DNA of 64,000 bases from positions 15,833 to 79,832 of the forward strand of contig CAZWPX010000018.1 of the NCBI GenBank assembly GCA_964636125.1, in the 5' to 3' direction. The translations under genes were made by a program, and so were the position numbers. Shown one piece after another: positions 61,735 through 64,000 of this stretch (its first letter is position 1; each line of letters begins with the position of its first letter). The stretch is from CAJINA01 sp964636125 (GTDB lineage Bacteria; Desulfobacterota; Desulfobacteria; Desulfobacterales; CAJINA01). Under the pieces are notes generated by a model. It saw nothing but the letters and a program-made list of their open reading frames with translations, searched no databases and had not been told where the DNA came from.

Positions 61735-63749
61735 TGCACCTCAGGCCAGGGCTGCTCGATGGCTTTCCACAGCTCACGAGGTCCTGTGAAATAGACGAGT
61801 ATTGAGTGCCCGATCTGGTGATCGGGTTCACGCTGTTTCAGGTAGTAACACAGCCTGGCAAACTGCATTTCTTTGAACACCTGTATCAGCCTGGAGATTT
61901 GAGCGGCACTTCCATATTTTTTAGTAAGAGCGGACCAGGTTTCGGGCGTTTTCCGAGCCGTTTCATATTCCTGCTTTACATCCATCAGTTTCCAGTACAG
62001 CTGTTCACTGTCCTGTCGCCAGCCTCCAAACATGCCATAGACCTGTTGGAGTGAGGTTGCACTGATGCAATAAATTCCGGGCTCGAGGCTGGTGGCCCTG
62101 GTTACTATATCCCGAGCCCAGGGGAAATTACGAAAAACGATCATGCGGGTGCTAAGATTGTAGTGCTTTGGGCTGGCAGTTCCAAAATAACTCAGGTATA
62201 CCGGTACCTGAGCTTGGTCTCCATCATAATTATTCTCCTGCAGCCAGCGGCTCAAGGCCGGTAAATCCTGGCCCCAGTCCAGAGAGCTGTCCACTAGATT
62301 CTGGTAGCCGCGTTGCGGTCCCCCCCCACTCACATTGAAAAACGCGAGGTAATCGGGCCAAATAGGCAGGGTCTCAGCCATGTACACCAGGAACATCACC
62401 GGGACAAGCACCCTGCAAATCCTTATAAATCGAACCGACCAGATAGACACTGCGCCTGAAATGATGAAAAATGCAGGATAGGTGACCAGGATATGGCGAT
62501 GCCCGATATTGATATTTGAATTCATCGCCACGAGCCAGTAAACGCAGGTAAGCACAACAAGCGGCACCAGGTTGTAACGCAACGAACCATCTTTACGGCG
62601 GATAATTGCGAGCAACGCAATTAATAGCAGCAGTATGGAAGCGAGCGGGGTTTTGACCGCATAGCAGAAGGGAAAAAACTGCCACCACCCGGTTGTACTG
62701 TAAGCCCCTTTATAAAATGCCGGGCGTATTTTGGCATGCGTGATGACATAGGTAAACCCAAACAGGTAGGCCTCGGGCAGCAGTTGTCTGTCCCTTATAA
62801 AAGCAACGGCCTTGCCTACGTTTTCAGCCTTTTCAATTTCTGCGGACCATTTTGGAAATGAAAGCGCCTGGCCGGCGGGCGGATTTTCCATGGCTGTAAA
62901 CCGAAATCCGTAAAATCCCCACAGAACCACTGTACTGATCAGGGCCACAATAGCCAGATTCGCGGTGATGGCCGCGCATACTTGCAAACGGCCCGCTATG
63001 ATTTTTTCTTTCCCGATGTTAATGCTAAGTGGCTTATTCGAAAGTAGCCGAATCGCCAGGAGTATTGCCGCCATGGGCACAATCAGCACACCCGACATTT
63101 TAGATAGCAGCAGCCCACCTACAGATAGACCCGTCATGACGACCTGCTGCCAGGTGATCCTGTGCATCAGGTTCCAAAGCAGTTTTATAGCCAGAATGAA
63201 AAAAAGGGCGGAAGCCATGTCAGAAGTGGTCAAACGGGCATGGGCGATCATGGTCGGACTGAAAGCATACAGGCCCAGGGAGATAAACCCGCCCAGTGTC
63301 CCGAACACCTGCCGCGACCATAGAAATACGGTCAGAGCCAGGCAGACACTTAGCAGGCAAACCATCACCCGGCCTTTAAACAGCATGTCTTCAACCGGGT
63401 TTCCCATTTTGTAGAAAAACCGGTGTCCAACCTCCCACACGTTGATATCTTCCCATACGGGTGAATTCTGCTGAGGAAACGACAACCGGCTGAAAATTAG
63501 CGGTAGTGCCGCCCAACGCTGGGGCAGATTCCCGTTTTCAGGCTGCAGTCGATAATCGTTCAGGGTCCAGTAGCTGTAACCGGCTGTGAGGTGGATGTAC
63601 TCGTCAAATGTATTGGATTTGTGGCGCACACTGCTGACAGCCAGTACGACATGCAGAAGCAGCAAGGCCACCACAAGCAGGATTTTGTACCGGCTTCGGC
63701 AACTGTTCTCCTGACCGGAGATTATTGTGCTGGTAGCAGGTTCAAGCAT
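61731..63749 (-). CDS. GT-C family membrane glycosyltransferase (GT39/ArnT-like)
   Basis: 672 residues. After the first helix lies KSNTFDEYIHLTAGYSYW, the Asp-Glu-containing loop of ArnT/PMT-type enzymes, followed by about eleven further hydrophobic segments including STTGWWQFFPFCYAVKTP, a block seen in bacterial GT39 relatives. The final 170 residues are soluble, probably periplasmic. It would use a polyprenyl-phosphate sugar donor. It starts 2 bases after the stop of the GT2 at the window edge, which is its likely donor synthase. Confidence 0.82.
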   Translation of the reverse strand: MLEPATSTIISGQENSCRSRYKILLVVALLLLHVVLAVSSVRHKSNTFDEYIHLTAGYSYWTLNDYRLQPENGNLPQRWAALPLIFSRLSFPQQNSPVWEDINVWEVGHRFFYKMGNPVEDMLFKGRVMVCLLSVCLALTVFLWSRQVFGTLGGFISLGLYAFSPTMIAHARLTTSDMASALFFILAIKLLWNLMHRITWQQVVMTGLSVGGLLLSKMSGVLIVPMAAILLAIRLLSNKPLSINIGKEKIIAGRLQVCAAITANLAIVALISTVVLWGFYGFRFTAMENPPAGQALSFPKWSAEIEKAENVGKAVAFIRDRQLLPEAYLFGFTYVITHAKIRPAFYKGAYSTTGWWQFFPFCYAVKTPLASILLLLIALLAIIRRKDGSLRYNLVPLVVLTCVYWLVAMNSNINIGHRHILVTYPAFFIISGAVSIWSVRFIRICRVLVPVMFLVYMAETLPIWPDYLAFFNVSGGGPQRGYQNLVDSSLDWGQDLPALSRWLQENNYDGDQAQVPVYLSYFGTASPKHYNLSTRMIVFRNFPWARDIVTRATSLEPGIYCISATSLQQVYGMFGGWRQDSEQLYWKLMDVKQEYETARKTPETWSALTKKYGSAAQISRLIQVFKEMQFARLCYYLKQREPDHQIGHSILVYFTGPRELWKAIEQPWPEVQ

Positions 63750-63751
63750 GT

Positions 63752-64000
63752 TCAGGGAAGATCATAACGTTCTTTGCGATAATTGATTGCGATCTGAATC
63801 ATCTCAACAAAAGTCCCCACCGAGTCCCGGCCGACATTCACCGCTGAGTGGAAAGAGTGATACCACTCAACAGGTATTTCAGCAATGCGGTAGTCGAGTT
63901 TTCTAGTCAGGAAGAGTATCTCGGCATCATATCCCCAACGTTGGATTACAGACCGCGAAAACACGTCAATCGCGGCTTTCTTACTAAAACCTTTCAGGCC
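63752..64000 (-). CDS. GT2 glycosyltransferase, C-terminal part (truncated by window edge)
   Basis: About 82 residues visible; the frame stays open to base 64000, so the 5' end is outside. It reads GLKGFSKKAAIDVF, then QRWGYDAEILFLTRKLDYRIAEIPVEW, the conserved C-terminal block of DPM1/dolichyl-phosphate glucosyltransferase-type enzymes. It is followed 2 bases later by a GT-C gene, the fourth example of this pairing. The GTG at 63964 is internal, not the start. Confidence 0.85.
   Translation of the reverse strand, partial: GLKGFSKKAAIDVFSRSVIQRWGYDAEILFLTRKLDYRIAEIPVEWYHSFHSAVNVGRDSVGTFVEMIQIAINYRKERYDLP

Overview
The window reads as one stretch of a Gram-negative, probably anaerobic bacterial chromosome. 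A tungsten/molybdenum aldehyde:ferredoxin oxidoreductase, a DUF362 Tat protein, many radical SAM enzymes and a cluster-heading winged-helix regulator with a degenerate nucleotidyltransferase domain together suggest a deltaproteobacterium (Desulfobacterota, sulfate-reducer-like). That placement is inference; no rRNA or other phylogenetic marker is present. I saw no tRNA or rRNA gene, CRISPR array, transposase or integrase.

Region 1 (1-13.0 kb) holds ordinary chromosomal genes: the 3' end of pgi; a Ser/Thr kinase with a C-terminal cyclic-nucleotide-binding domain behind a near-consensus promoter; a minus-strand block argJ-hrpB and fabH-N-acyl-D-amino-acid deacylase, each pair coupled by a 4-nt ATGA overlap; a small membrane protein; an aldehyde:ferredoxin oxidoreductase; elbB; and a hotdog thioesterase. 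G+C is high here (37 of 60 in the row starting at 6601).

Region 2 (13.1 kb to the right edge) is a very large surface-glycan locus, incomplete at the right end. It opens with the regulator and a perfect 8-5-8 inverted repeat just upstream of its start. From 13.8 to 46.7 kb everything is on the plus strand: a DegT aminotransferase, SDR epimerase, UDP-galactopyranose mutase and radical SAM protein; a GT2 plus GT-C pair; a sugar-activation block at 21-29.5 kb (HddC-like nucleotidyltransferase, NeuA-like and NeuB-like nonulosonate enzymes, N-formyltransferase, TIM-barrel isomerase, SPASM radical SAM protein, two zinc-ribbon methyltransferases, CBS-GHMP sugar kinase); a low-G+C block at 29.7-38.0 kb (B12-type radical SAM protein, large putative GT-B transferase, Wzx-type flippase, methyltransferase-kinase fusion, atypical aminotransferase); then aminotransferases, GT2 enzymes, a BioF2-like GNAT, a polysaccharide deacetylase and another radical SAM protein.

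From 46.7 to 57.3 kb the genes are on the minus strand: a DUF218 protein, a radical SAM protein, GT2 enzymes, a GT-C protein, a Tat-exported DUF362 protein, a terpene-cyclase-repeat protein and a TMTC-like membrane protein with TPRs. The last part has a YfhO-like protein plus GT2 on the plus strand, then two multi-spanning proteins and a truncated GT2 on the minus strand.

Taken together, the locus appears to make one or more glycans containing galactofuranose, a formylated amino sugar, a nonulosonic acid and perhaps a heptose. A flippase exports them, and repeated modules of a polyprenyl-phosphate-type GT2 beside a GT-C membrane protein probably decorate them outside the cytoplasmic membrane. 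The most unusual elements are the zinc-ribbon/methyltransferase/APH-kinase fusion, the CBS-GHMP kinase fusion, four B12-type radical SAM proteins plus one SPASM protein in a single glycan locus, and the repeated GT2/GT-C pairing.
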